DNA of 64,000 bases from Eretmocerus hayati. Lineage: Eukaryota > Arthropoda > Insecta > Hymenoptera > Aphelinidae. The stretch spans positions 111,230,246-111,294,245 of the forward strand of contig CM056742.1 of the NCBI GenBank assembly GCA_029851415.1. The letters run 5' to 3'. A program made the position numbers and the translations under genes. Below are positions 12,612-23,896 of the stretch, one piece after another. Numbering within the stretch: the first letter of the stretch is position 1; each line of letters starts with the position of its first letter. The notes beneath the pieces are model-generated. The model had not been told where the DNA came from, made no database searches, and worked only from the letters and a program-made list of their open reading frames with translations.

Positions 12612-13637
12612 GTGTCGTCATTTCTCCGACTGACTAACATCACAGCGTATCTACTCAGATTTCTTTCTAAAACCAAACCTGACTTATTCAAGCCTGATGC
12701 TACTTCTGATCTATTTCAACACCCGAATTGGGCTAATGTTCAACAGTTTGGGACTCATATATCGTCTCAAGAACGTGAACGAGCCAAACTAGCTTGGGTG
12801 TTTTTTGTACAGAGAACTCATTTCTCTCACGAAATCACCACCTTGATCACTGATGTTGAGTTATCCAAGTCTCAACCTCTCTCCAAGTATTGCCCAATAG
12901 TAGTTGAAGGTATCTTGAGAGTTGGTGGCAGGCTGAAGCATTCATTGCTTGAATTTGATGAAAAACGCCCTATGATTCTTCCATCTGATAGCCCTTTCAC
13001 CGAGATGATTGTGCGCAGATGTCATGCCATTACGCTTCACGGCGGGACTCAGATTACTCTGGCAACTCTTCGTCGAGAGTTTTGGATTCCCAAAGGTAGG
13101 CAAATTGTCAAAAAGGTCATCTCCAACTGTGCAGTCTGCATTCGGTACAGAGCCTCAACTATGTACCAGAGAATGGCACACTTACCCAGACCCAGAGTAC
13201 AGCCAGCTCGTCCTTTCCTCAAATCTGGTGTGGATTACGCAGGGCCTATTCCCGTTCGTCAAGTTCCAGGGCGAGGGCGAGTATCAAGCAAGGGTTATGT
13301 TGTGGTAATCATATGTCTGTCAACCAAAACAACTCACCTAGAGGTTGTCTCCGACTATACGTCGAAAGGATTCATCGCTGCATTTCGCAGATTCAGTGCT
13401 AGGCGTGGTCACTGCTCTTATCTTTTTTGTGACCAAGGCACCAATCTTGTAGGTGCAGAAGCTGAATCACGAGACATGTTTCAGAAGTCTAGTATCTTTT
13501 CTTCTCAAGTGTCCGACGATCTCTCAAAATCACAGACCAACTGGCACTTCAACCCCCCTGGTGCCCCGCATTTTTGGTGGTATCTGGGAGGCGGCAGTAA
13601 AGTCTGTGAAATTTCATTTGAAAAGGGTGATCGGTAA
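12612..13637 (+). pseudogene. BEL integrase, zinc-binding and most of the catalytic core
   Basis: Same frame as the RNase H part beyond two stops. It contains the HHCC-like segment (HAITLHGGTQITLATLRREF, then CAVCIRY) and the rve core: GVDYAGPIPV with the first catalytic aspartate, KTTHLEVVSDYTSKGF, and CDQGTNLVGAEAE with the second. The frame is lost near 13,572 inside GAPHFWG. Confidence 0.88.
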
Positions 13638-14310
13638 TCATACCCTTACTTATGAGGAGCTCTCTACACTCCTCAACCAAATCGAAGCCACTCTGAACTC
13701 TAGGACCCTTGTGCCTATGTCAGATGATGTCCAGGATTCGATTCCTATCTGTCCATCACACTTCCTGATTCAGACTGGCTCATTCATATTACCAGAAAAA
13801 GATGTCTCTGAAGACAAAATCCCAGCTGGCGAGAGATGGCTCGTACAGCAAATGCAGCAGCAATTTTGGAAGAGATGGTCACGCGAGTATTTGCAATCTC
13901 TACAGCGCAGAAACAAATGGACCTCAGTCGTCCAAAATTTGCAACTCGGTGACCTAGTCATCATCAAAGCCGAAAACACACCTCCTGCTACCTGGCCATT
14001 GGGCCGAGTGATCGAGATACACCCTGGAGATGATGGTCTCGTCAGGGTGGCTACAGTGAAGACCTCAACGTCAAAATTCAAGAGACCTGTCACAAAGCTG
14101 ATAAAGCTCTGCAGTGACACTGAGGTCCAAACCAGTATGTTCCAGAAGAAGATAAAGGCGATTTTGATGCCTATATTGATTGATTTTTTGGCCATATGTA
14201 CATATTTTGATTTTTTTTCTCTTCTTCTCCACTTCATGAAGAAAGTGGGCGGAATGTTTAGAATTTTGATGAATTTTCTGAAAAATCATAATCTATTTTA
14301 TTTCAATTAA
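13570..14310 (+). pseudogene. BEL integrase C-terminal part
   Basis: Continues the integrase in a new frame from GGIWEAAVKS, which carries the third catalytic acidic residue, through LNSRTLVPMSDD and the C-terminal DUF5641-like region (WSREYLQSLQRRNKW, then GDLVIIKAENTPPATWPLGR). Such C-termini are characteristic of BEL/Pao. The frame runs into the 3' LTR. Confidence 0.88.
14239..14254 (+). other. BEL polypurine tract
   Basis: GAAGAAAGTGGGCGGAA abuts the 3' LTR. A GTGGGCGGAATG junction is typical of BEL elements and is where plus-strand DNA synthesis would start. Confidence 0.75.
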
Positions 14311-14609
14311 TTAGCCAATGTCGAAGATCTGAATTTATTCTTATTTTTCAATAGGATTGTATAATTTACATTCAAACTGTCATGATTTGCGCGGCGTGAC
14401 CGTCTGCTGACGCGTCACAGCCTATCTCTCTCTTTGTTTCACTTCCGCTCCACGCTTCTCTCATCAATACCTCGTTGGCCATGGCAGCGAGCAGCACGAT
14501 TGCTCTCGCTGCCACTTATACACGCGTTTATTTGAATAAATATCAAGGTGATTTATTATAATTCGGAGTGCACTCATTAATCGGCCTGACCCGCTATAAA
14601 CTATTAACA
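14255..14609 (+). repeat. 3' LTR of BEL element
   Basis: 355 bp from TGTTTAGAATTTTGAT to CTATTAACA, followed by the GCTTC duplication at 14,610-14,614. Nearly identical to the 5' LTR. Confidence 0.93.
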
Positions 14610-14614
14610 GCTTC

Positions 14615-14795
14615 CAAAAAGTTCAATCTCACACTTGAAGTTGTAATTCAGTTGGAATATAATTCGAGCTTGCATGCAAAAGCTTAGAATCAAAATAGTT
14701 CTATTTCAACATAGAGAATAGTCTTGGATTATCATGATAATACATTCATGTTCATTATCCATTCTTATGCATCAACGAAATTATGTGTGCTTGTT
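14615..14795 (+). repeat. Repeat family S, copy 1, right part
   Basis: CCAAAAAGTTCAATCTCACACTTG onward matches the reverse complement of 36,720-36,890, directly continuing the sequence cut at 7515. Homology fades at about 14,795. Confidence 0.75.
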
Positions 14796-15195
14796 CGCTG
14801 ATATATTCAATGGGTTAATGATTGCAATTGAAACGTAATCCCAAGCAAATTTGGAGATAATATGAAAATTACTTTCCATGGCGAGCGGCGAGCCTCGTAT
14901 CTTCCTAATGACAGTTTACATAGAGATCTATACTTGCTCGATGATCAAATCAAATAGAGATTAATTCTTGCAATTGTCGAGTGATTTGATTCGTCAACAT
15001 GGAAATAATAACATCCGAAGGAGAGTTACTTCTCCTTGCGATGTGTTAGCTGAAGAACGAGGTCCAAATTCGTTCAGCTAAATATTGATGGAGAGGAACT
15101 CTCGGGCAAGTTTGAACTCTAAAAGCAACTTGAACTGGGAAGAAATGAACGAAATCATCTCTGGGTCATCCTACATTACGAATGATTCCCGTTGG
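14796..15195. other. No supported feature
   Basis: AT-rich sequence with no ORF of note and no repeat partner detected. Confidence 0.4.
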
Positions 15196-15600
15196 AAAAT
15201 GTTCTGAATAATTCTAGTGGCAATTGCAGTAAATCTCCCCCGAAGTATTGCATAATTGGATCATGTGAAACGATGTTTGCAGTAGCCTCCGGCGACCGCG
15301 AGTCCATATGGACCCATGGATTTCACGATTTCTTGGGTCATTGTAACACATCACCAGCGATAACCATCGAAAGAATGTTCTGGGTAATTCCAGCGGCAAT
15401 CTCTATAGTTCTGCCTCGAAGCAATGAATGAAGAAATAGTGTAAGATGATGCCATCAAAGTTTCCCGGACCCCGCGAGTCCGAATAGACTTCTAGATTCC
15501 ATGATTTTAGGGTTAATCCTACGACACCCCCTTCCCTGGCGAACAAAAATTCGCGAAAAATGCCTGCGTCAATTTTCATATCTCTACCTTGAAGCATATC
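15196..15600. repeat. Three imperfect ~180-bp direct repeats
   Basis: Units begin near 15,197, 15,374 and 15,557 (AAATGTTCTGAATAATTC, GAATGTTCTGGGTAATTC, AAAATGCCTGCGTCAATT), each followed by a CCTCGAAG-like motif. The third overlaps the outer left arm of the adjacent foldback. The reverse complement of the third unit lies at 17,760-17,825. Confidence 0.5.
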
Positions 15601-15617
15601 ATGACTGAATCACGTAA

Positions 15618-16310
15618 GGTCCTGTACCAGTCCTCGACGAGTGTCGAGCTATCCCTGTTCCAGTTCTCGGCGGATAACGATCTGGTCCTGTACCAGTTCT
15701 CGGTGGATGTCGATGTGATCCTGTACCAGTCCTCGGCAAGTGGCGATATGGTCCTGTTTAGGTCCTCGATGAGTGTCTTATCCTGTGGTGAGTATCAAGG
15801 TAGTCCTGTTACGTTCCTCGAAGCGTGTCTGATCCTGTACCGGTCTTTGCCGAGTATCGATGCGCTGTTACGCTCCTCGTTGAGTGCCGATGTGGTCCTG
15901 TTACGGTCCTCAGTGTCGATCTGGTCCTGTGCCAGTTCTCGGCGAGTGTCAATGTGGTCCTGTTTCAGTTCTCGATGAGTATCGATGTAGTCCTGTTAAG
16001 GTCATCAATGAGCGTCGATGTGGTCCTGTTACGGTCCTCCTAATGGAGTGTCGATCTGGTCCTTTACCAGTTCTTATCGAGTGTCGATATGGCCCTACAC
16101 CGGTCCTCGGCGAGTGTCGATCTGGCCCTGCACCAATCCTCGGCGAGTGACGATTTACTCATATTTCGGTCCTTGAAGAGTGGCGATGTGGTCCTGGTAC
16201 GGCCCGCGATGAGTGTCTGGTCCTGCACCGGTCCCCGGCGAGTGTCGACCTGGTCTTCTACCAGTTCTCGGCAAGTGTATACGTGGTCCTGTTAGGTCCT
16301 TGATGAGTGT
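15618..16310 (+). repeat. Left minisatellite arm of the foldback
   Basis: About 18 imperfect copies of a 33-38-bp unit with core GGTCCTGTACCAGT and GGCGAGTGTCGATGT. The translated repeat appears as overlapping ORFs in several frames, a result of the periodicity, not a gene. Confidence 0.85.
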
Positions 16311-16674
16311 CAGATACTCTTAGAGAACAGAATATATGGTTACTCTCGCATATACCCACACGCAATCTCACCCGCTCCGCGGTACGTTGAAAAAGGGTCA
16401 AGTTCTTCTTGTCTGACTCACTTAGAAGTTAACAACTCGAACAAAAAATTACTCATAATTGGATGTGAAAAACTACACAATGTGTAATGCGTGGTTGAGC
16501 TTCGAGATATGCGATTGAAAACGATATTGGTCGAGTTGAGATAATAGAACTCCCAGGCCCTCAGTTATGACACAGATAACGAGGGTTAATCGAAAACTCA
16601 ATGGAATCAGACAGTTGTGTCTATTAAGTAGAGCAGTTATGAGAAATCCTCCCGTGAGGGTCATTGGCTAGAGT

Positions 16675-16841
16675 CAGGGGTGTCAAGCGTAGTAGAGTCC
16701 CTCCCCTCAAGCGCCTCCAGTCAAGTGCAGAGAGCGTCGCGGCTCGCGGCGAAGGAGCCCCTCCCCTGCGACGCCGCGGCGCGCTCTACACATGACTGGA
16801 GGGGCTTGAAGGGAAGGACTCTAGCACGCTTGACTGCCCTG
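16675..16841. mobile_element. hAT-type MITE with 8-bp target duplication
   Basis: The 167-bp element starts CAGGGGTGTCAAGCG and ends CGCTTGACTGCCCTG. Its arms of about 55 bp surround a GC-rich centre. It is flanked by the direct 8-bp repeat GCTAGAGT (16,667-16,674 and 16,842-16,849). CAGGG termini and an 8-bp duplication are hallmarks of hAT transposons. It has no coding capacity and lies in the loop of the foldback. Confidence 0.85.
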
Positions 16842-17146
16842 GCTAGAGTCGATCATGTCCCGTGACGGTCACTGATAAGGCTGAATACAGAACCAAATCG
16901 AAACTCGCATGGTGTTGAAGTTTGGAACGTTTATTTGGCACCGATAAAATAAAATCTCAGAAATATGAAAAATTTTCAAGACTCAAATCACCACCTGTTG
17001 GTAGAACTTATCACACTGATTATTGCTTGCTGTTGTTCAGAACAAAAAGACCTCAATTTATGCTCTAAAAACTATCAGAGGGCGTATGGTTATCTATTTC
17101 GTTGTATTAAAACGTTTCAAACTTCAACACCATAAACTCGTCCAGT

Positions 17147-17745
17147 CCCAGTACAGGACCACATCGACACTTGCCGACGACCAGACACTCATCGAGGACC
17201 GTAACAGGACCATATCGACACTCGCCGATGACTGTTACAGCACCACATCAATACTCGCCGAGGACCGGTACAGGACCGGTACGGGACCAGATCAACACTC
17301 GCAGAAGATTTCCACCGGGCCAGATCGACACTGGCCGAGGGTCGGTACAGAACCGGATCAACACTCATTGAGGACCGTAACCGGGCCACATCGACACTCA
17401 TCGAGGGCCGAAACAAGACCACATTGACGCTCGTCGAGAACCGGGACGGGACCACATGGACACTCGCCTAGGACCAGTACAAGACAAGATACTCACCGAG
17501 GACCGTAACAGGACCACAATGCCACTTTCCGAGAACTGGTACAGGCATCGACACTCGCTGAGGACTGATATAGGACCAAATCGACATTTGCTGAGGACCG
17601 GGACAGGACCAGATCGATACTAACCGAGGGCCGGTACAGGACTACATCGACACCAACCAAGAACTACCCCAGGACCAGATCGACACTCGCTCAGGACCGT
17701 GACAGGACCAGATTGACAGTCGTCGAGGATCGGCTCAGGACCTTA
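17147..17745 (-). repeat. Right minisatellite arm of the foldback
   Basis: About 17 imperfect copies of the same 33-38-bp unit as 15,618-16,310 but in reverse orientation (ACACTCGCCGAGGACC and CAGGACCA cores). Confidence 0.85.
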
Positions 17746-17845
17746 CGTGATTTTATCACATACTTCCAGGTAGAGTTATGGATATTATCGCAGGCATTTG
17801 GCATTTTCGCGGATGAAATGCTCGACCAATCCATGAAATTACTTC

Positions 17846-19237
17846 TGCTTTTTCTAAAGAGAAAGCTTTGTTTTCACCCCAACGAAAATTTGATCAAATT
17901 CCTTCCATCTAAGAGAGCCTTAGACCATTCTCTTCCTCTCGCCAAAATCTATCAATTGTAGGTAACACTCTCCCTCCTAATGGCCTCCCAAATCTGCCAA
18001 AAACTCATCTTTCCACCCTCTTTTCCGTGTCTGTGTGTATGTATCTTGTTTTATACCGGACACGCTTTCTCTTTTACTATTCATCTTATCAACTTTTGGC
18101 TTCCTACAAGTTGTACAGAATCCGATTCCTGAGAGTTTAGTGATTTGGCACCTTTCGGCTCCCAGTCAAATTTGATCCATGGGCTTTTTTAACCAAAAGT
18201 GCTCAAATTTCGACTTTTAATACATAATAGTACATTTCGATACAAGGGCGTAAAACGTTTTATTCGCGTCCGAGTGATGGATTTCCGGCCCGAGCCACAG
18301 GCGAGGGTCGGAATCATCACGAGGATGCGAATAATAGGTTTTACGGCCGTGTATCTAACTATACTTTTCGATAAACTGTGAGTAAAAGTCGACAAACTGT
18401 GCGCAAAGTGCACTTTTACTCACAGTGTATCGAAATGTACTATTTCTCACACACTCTTACAACAAATTGAGTCACCTAAACTATGACTCCTTCTGCGAGA
18501 TCTATTGATTGGTTAATTCCGAAATTTCATTTAATCTCTACAGGTCTTAAATTTTCAAAGAAATCAAAATTTTCACCAAAAATTTCTTCTTGAGCCTTTT
18601 TGAACCCACTGCATCCAAATTCTGTCTGAACCAAATGATAGATATCATCGAAAAAACCTCAGACTAGATGGCTCAAATCATTCTGAAAAGCTGGCGCCAA
18701 AGAATAGTTCAAGAAATGATGGAAAATTTCTCTTAATATCCAATCCTTACTCCTACCTTCCTTTATGACTCATGTATCTCAATCTTAATGACCTAAACTA
18801 TGATTTTTCGTGCGAGATCTATCAATTGGTTAATACCGAAATTTTATTTAATCTTGACAGATCTCGAATTTTAAAAAAAATCAAAATTTTCACCAAAAAT
18901 TTCTTTTTGAGCCTTTTTAAACCTACTGCATCCAAATTCTGTCTCAACCAAATAATAGATATCATCGAAAAAATCTCAGACTAGGTGGCTCAGATCCTTC
19001 CAAAAAGCTTCCTCCAAGAAATAATTCAAGAAATAATGGAGAATTTTTCTTAATATTGAATATTTCCTCCTGCCTTCTTTCATGACTCATGCATCTGAAT
19101 CTCAATGGCCTAAACTATGATTTTTCCTGCATAATCTATCGATTGGTTAATACCGAAATTTCACTTAATCTTTACAAATTTCAAATTTCCAAACAAATCA
19201 AAATTTTCAACAAAAATTTCTTTTTTAGCCTTTTTAA
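17846..19237 (+). repeat. Repeat family R: terminal segment plus tandem units
   Basis: 17,846-18,229 is matched in reverse complement at 21,530-21,944, and it starts with the hairpin GCTTTTTCTAAAGAGAAAGC. It is followed, after a MITE, by about 2.5 tandem units of ~310 bp (starts near 18,464, 18,776, 19,092) with core CACTGCATCCAAATTCTGTC. The third unit is cut at TTAA (19,234-19,237) by the piggyBac-type insertion and resumes at 35,966. No coding function is evident. Confidence 0.8.
18230..18440. mobile_element. MITE A, 211 bp, TA-flanked
   Basis: Terminal inverted repeats GTACATTTCGATAC and GTATCGAAATGTAC are flanked by TA on both sides. The R copy at 21,500-21,540 lacks it and shows the single TA, confirming insertion. 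TA duplication suggests mobilisation by a Tc1/mariner-type transposase. Related copies lie at 22,904 and 39,686. Confidence 0.85.
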
Positions 19238-19275
19238 CTTCTTCACGCGTTTGTCCACGTACGTGGACACATCTT
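19238..19275 (+). repeat. Left end of piggyBac-type element
   Basis: CTTCTTCACGCG follows TTAA, then the palindrome TGTCCACGTACGTGGACA at about 19,252-19,269, the likely transposase-binding region. Confidence 0.7.
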
Positions 19276-19844
19276 TGGATAATGCCAGGGAATTTTGCTC
19301 GTAAGATATCACAAAAATCCTTATAGGGCTATCTTTTTTAGCCCAAAAGCAAATATTTTCATGCGTTCATCCCTCGATAGACCCATTCTTACCACCTGTT
19401 TGATGTGAATTGATTATATCGAGAAATTCAATTTCTGAGAAGAGCTCAAAGTTCGTATAAATACTCGAGTATCGACTTTAAAAATCATGCAACCGGTCTC
19501 AAACATACTTTTCAACTATGCGAAACTATTACCACAAGATTGGATACATAACGTCGAAGTATACGAAATTGCGATCCTCGTAAAGTCTGGCCTCATACGG
19601 GTACACCGTGCATTCGCGGAATCGGGTCAGCGGCAATGGCAATAATGTAAATAATCTATGAATTGCTGGTCTAAGTCACCTCGTAACAGTCGAATGAAGT
19701 GTCGAAACTCACTCGAACTCGAACAGTTGGCTGGAGAAGATCGCACTGATCGGTAAGCTCTATATATTTTCATAAAAATACTGAAAATCCAATTATTTCC
19801 AGTGATAATTCATTTTTGGATGCGATTTGGTTCCATATGGAGCC

Positions 19845-20750
19845 ATGACAATTGATAGCGAGTATTTGGATTTTATCGAGGTTCTCTCGGGCTCAGAAGC
19901 TAGTTTTTGTGATACAGAAGCAAGTGATAGCAAAGAAACATCGAATAACGAGTATTTACCCGAAACCAAATCATCGTCATCAAAAAAAGTTCCCGTTAGA
20001 AAACAGCAAAAACGAATAAAGAAATGCACTGTGAAGGAAAATCTAGGTTGTGCTGTAAAAAAGTCTTCGAAGAAGAAGAGGTCTGGAAAAAGTGTTCCGG
20101 ATCATAGAAAGAAGAAGAATTGCAGTAAGAGCCGTAAAAAGGTATCCAATAGGGGGAATTTTACGTCTTGTGGTCAAAAAAGTGGGGTCAAAAATGTTTC
20201 ATGGAATTCCGGCAAGGAGAAAATGTACCTAAACAACGTTCCAGCCTTCAAAGGAAAACATGCAGTCAATTCGCAAGGTACGACACCATTTCAGTATTTT
20301 CAGGGATTATTTCCGCACGAAATTATCGATGTGATTTGCAAAGAAAGTGATAGCTATGCAAAATCATGTGGAGGTAATGATTTCGAAGTGAATGGAAAGG
20401 AAATTGAGATATTTTTGGGCATAAACATACTTATGACTTTCAAGAAGTATCCTACTCTCCGCATGTACTGGTCGAATACGAAAGGTTTGCGAGTCGATTT
20501 TATTGCTGATAATATGTCTGTGAATCCGTTTTCGACTGTGAAAAGATACTTACATTTTGTGAACGTTGGAAGCTTGAGCGAAAAACAGAAAAAAAGGGAT
20601 GCATATTATCGAGTCAGACCTATTTTGGATATTTTGCATCGTACTTTCCACGATGCCGTGGATGCTCCAGAGCATCAATCTATTGACGAAATGCTGATCC
20701 CATTCAAAGGCCGGAGTCCACTGGAACAGTATTTGGAAAAGAAGCCAAAA
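19845..20750 (+). pseudogene. piggyBac transposase, N-terminal part
   Basis: The first ATG of the frame is 19,845. The acidic then lysine-rich N-terminus (to about residue 115) is followed by the DDE_Tnp_1_7-type core: PFQYFQGLFPHEIIDVIC, GINILMTFKKYPTLRMYWS and QSIDEMLIPFKGRSPLEQY, which holds the first catalytic aspartate. The reading frame is cut after KKPK by ~1.2 kb of R/S repeat and resumes at 21,947. A possible short intron (GTAAGC near 19,755, TTTCCAG near 19,800) lies upstream but does not join in frame. piggyBac transposases cut and paste at TTAA. As it stands the gene is broken. Confidence 0.9.
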
Positions 20751-21946
20751 TACGCTGCCAAAAGTGATTAGCAGAATGCTTTCTCCAAGCGTCATATGAC
20801 AATAATTTGTATCACCAAACCATTATCATCCAAAAATTGTATAAACGAGAGAGTCGAAACTACTCCTTACATAATAATTGAAAGAAGGTATAAGGAAAAA
20901 ATGGATATTGAATGAAATTTTCAACTATTTTTTGACTTATTTTTTAGAGAAAGCTTTTGAGAGTGATTTGGGTCATCTAGTCTAAGGTTTTGTCGATGAT
21001 ATCTATTGTTTGGTTGAAACGGAATTTTGATGCAGCGGGTTCGTGAAGGATTAAAATGGAATTTTTGGTGAGAATTTTGATTTTTCCGAAAATGTGAGAT
21101 CTGTGTAGATTGAATGAAAATTCCGTATCAACCAATCGATAGATCATGCGGAAAAAATGACAGTTTAGGTGATTAAAATTGAGACAGATGAGTGACAAAG
21201 GAAGATATAAGGAAAAATGGATATTGAAAAGAATTTTCAACTATTTCTTGACTTATTTTTTAGAGAAAGCTTTTGAGAGTGATTTGGGTCATCTAGTCTA
21301 AGGTTTTATCGATGATATCTATTGTTTGGTTGAAACGGAATTTTGATGCAGCGGGTTAGAAAAGGGTTAAAATGGTATTTTTGGTGGAAATTTTGATTTT
21401 TTTAAAAATGTGAGACCTGTAAGGATTAAATAAAAATTCCGTATTAACCAATCGTAGATCTTGCTGAAAAAATCATAGTTTAGGTGACTCAATTTGTTGT
21501 GAGAGTGTGTGAGAAAAAGATATTTATGTATTAAAAGTCGAAATTTGAGGACTTTTGGTTGAAAAAGCGCATGGATCAAATTTGACTGGGAGCCGAAAGG
21601 TGCCAAATCACTGGGCTCTCAGAAATTGGATTCTGTACAACTTGTAGAAAGCCAAAAGTTGATAAGGTGAAGAGTAAAAGAGAAAGCGTGTCCGGTATAA
21701 ACCAACATACACACACACACATACAAACACGGACAAAGGGGCGCGAAGATGAGTCTGTGACAGATTTGGAAAGGCATTAGGAGAAAAAGTGTTACCTACA
21801 ATTGATAGCTTTTGGCAAAAGAAAGAGAATGGTCTTTGGCTTTTTTAGATAAAAGGGATTTTGTTGAAGAATATGTTGATTTTAATGAAAGATTCGATCA
21901 AATTTTCGTTGGGGTGGAAACAAAGCTTTCTCTTTAGAGAAAGCAA
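20751..21946 (-). repeat. R/S repeat fragment inserted in the transposase gene
   Basis: The inserted block splits the transposase between KKPK and KWGYKVW. From left: 20,751-20,850 matches the reverse complement of 36,530-36,650 (family S end); 20,930-21,480 holds two R tandem units in reverse; 21,530-21,944 is the R terminal segment ending in the hairpin GCTTTCTCTTTAGAGAAAGC. CAAAA-like sequence on both sides may be a short target duplication. The fragment starts in the middle of S, as expected for a truncated copy. Confidence 0.75.
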
Positions 21947-22900
21947 AAATGGGGGTACAAAGTATGGGCAAGAGCTAGCCCTAACGGCTACGTTCATTGT
22001 TTTGAGATGTATCAGTCGTCAAAAAAAGAGCGAAGTGTTTATGGCCCCATTGGAGATTCAGTGATCAATATCACTCATGGACTCGAAAATACGGATCACA
22101 AGCTTTACATGGATAACCTGTTCACATCGTACAAATTACTCGATTACTTCAAGTCCAAGCAGATTCTTGCCCTTGGAACTGTACAGTTGAATAGGTTCCC
22201 AGGGGTCAGTGATAATTTGGTAGATTTGAAAAAATTGAAATGCCCTTGGGGGTCAACGTCCGCAGCAACTTCAGAAGACAATATGACTATCGTACGTTGG
22301 ATAGACACAAAAGAAGTTCATACCGTATCAACGTACGCCGGTGTAGAGCCGGCAGAGAGAATCAGAAGGTGGGATCGAAAGAAAAAGATACGAATATCAG
22401 TAGAACGACTATTTTCAGTTAGCGAATACAACAGATTTATGGGGGGAGTTGATCTCACTGATCGAATGATTGCTCACTATCCACGTGGTTTCAAAAGTAG
22501 AAAGTGGTACATGAGGATATTCTACTTTTTTCTGAATATTGCTCTCGTCAACGCATGGATCTGTTATAAAATAAACGCGGATGCAATAGTTTCCTTCCTT
22601 GAGTTCGAATCAGCAGTTGCTCATGCTCTGATATACAAGCAACGGAAACAGAAGAGAGGTCGACCTGCTAATTCAAGTACTGCTGATGAAACTCCTTCAA
22701 CAATGCCCAAGAGAACCATTCTGAATATGCCGCCAGACTCAAGATTTGATGAGATTGGGCATTATCCTATGAAGACGGGAGCTAAGAATGCTTCAAGATG
22801 CCGTAATTCAGCTTGCACATCACGCACACGATACTTGTGTGAGAAATTTAGCGAGCCCGTCTGTCCTGAATGTATGGAAAGTTTTCATGTGAGACCGTGA
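21947..22900 (+). pseudogene. piggyBac transposase, C-terminal part
   Basis: Resumes at KWGYKVWARAS and runs 317 codons to TGA at 22,898. It contains the second catalytic aspartate in KLYMDNLFTSYKLL, the third in FMGGVDLTDRMIAHY, and a C-terminal cysteine-rich zinc-binding domain (CRNSACTSRTRYLCEKF, then CPECMESFH) that in piggyBac binds the transposon ends. Residues typical of an active enzyme are present, so inactivation is due mainly to the inserted repeat. A MITE starts a few bases after the stop. Confidence 0.92.
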
Positions 22901-22903
22901 AGA

Positions 22904-23113
22904 GTTTTTTCGATACACTGTGCGTAAAAGTGCACTTTGCGCACAGTTTGTCGACTTTTACTCACAGTTTATCGAAAAGTATAGTTAGATACACGGCCGT
23001 AAAACCTATTATCCGCATCCTCGTGATGATTCAGACCCTCGCTTGCGGCTCGGGCCGGAGACCCATCACTCGGACGCGAATAAAACGTTTTACGCCCTTG
23101 TATCGAAATGTAC
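22904..23113. mobile_element. MITE B, copy of the MITE A family
   Basis: About 210 bp from TTTTTCGATACACTGTGCG to GTATCGAAATGTAC. It differs from MITE C at only a handful of positions. The left terminus is degenerate and the stop codon of the transposase lies four bases upstream. Confidence 0.8.
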
Positions 23114-23345
23114 TTTTTTGTCATTCTGTGCGCAAAAATGGCCATTTAGACGCAAGTGTGCGTGTGCAAATAGCAAATTTGCACATTATTCCGACACAAC
23201 TGTGTGCAAATATTTTTTCACGCAGTGCGCAAATGAGGCATCAGTGCGCAAATACTCGTTTGCGCACTGCGTAAACGAAGAACAGTGTGCAAATGAGGCA
23301 TTTGCGCACTGTGCAAATTTCGTTTGCGCACTGGACTTGAGTTGT
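23114..23345. repeat. TTTGCGCAC-rich repeat cluster
   Basis: Multiple forward and reverse copies of TTTGCGCAC and CAGTGCGCAAATGAGGC, with a local palindrome near 23,220-23,275. The motif is shared with the palindrome at 23,897-24,103. Confidence 0.6.
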
Positions 23346-23896
23346 TTTCTGATCACTCTATACCATCATCTATCTATATATCATCATCATACTTAATTGT
23401 GAAGAATATCTAACTTCGATCTTTCGAGCACCAGAGGCAGTTTTGAGCAACGTGGTAACATACTATATGGGCAATAGAGTTTTTTCTGATACATTTCTCA
23501 GAATTTTTTTCCAGTCGGGGGGCTCCGCCCCCTGCACCCCCGCCGGGGCTCCGCCCCTGGACCCCCTCCTCCGCCCTCCTGTGACCCCGTCATGCCATGT
23601 TCCTCTGAATGCTTGAGATGCATTGATCATTCGCTGTAGGTGATGCTTCGGTCACTCCTCGCTACTGGCAAAATTTTTCAGAAAGTCGCCATGGATCCCA
23701 AGTAGTTTAAATGAAAATGATCCATAATTTGTTAAAGGAGGACAAAGGACTCGGAAAATTCGTACACACCAAGGCGAAAAAGGAACAAAGCCCGTCAACT
23801 CTCGAGACGACGCCCAAGTCTCACAGCATCCCCTAATTTTTTGATGTGTTTTAGGAGGCGGGTTACATTTTTGCTCACAGAAATAACAAAAAATAT
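23346..23896. other. Spacer with a GC-rich block
   Basis: No gene is supported. 23,515-23,592 is a strikingly GC-rich block made of GGGGGCTCCGCCCCC-type units in an otherwise AT-rich region. Confidence 0.5.

Larger units (their letters stand above)
7516..14609 (+). mobile_element. BEL/Pao LTR retrotransposon, complete but decayed
   Basis: The 7094-bp element has two LTRs bounded by TG...CA, a 5-bp duplication and a polypurine tract, with gag, protease, reverse transcriptase, RNase H and integrase in the BEL/Pao order. The coding part carries several frameshifts and in-frame stops, so it cannot make a full Gag-Pol. The LTRs differ at about 7 positions in the first 100 bp and little elsewhere, suggesting a moderately recent insertion. 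It lies inside repeat S copy 1; S copy 2 is the empty site. Confidence 0.95.
15540..17830. mobile_element. FB-like foldback element with tandem-repeat arms
   Basis: The left arm ends in AATCACGTAAGGTCCTG before an array of ~36-bp units; the right arm ends with the same units in reverse orientation and CAGGACCTTACGTGATTT. Inverted similarity continues outward to about 15,540 and 17,830. The layout of inverted arms built from short tandem repeats around an unrelated loop resembles Drosophila FB/Galileo-type elements. No transposase is present, so it would be non-autonomous. The outer ends are not sharply defined. Confidence 0.65.

Noticed and set aside
15589..16295. Several overlapping ORFs with a repeated VLYQSSAS-type peptide
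   Set aside because: They are translations of the ~36-bp minisatellite in different frames.
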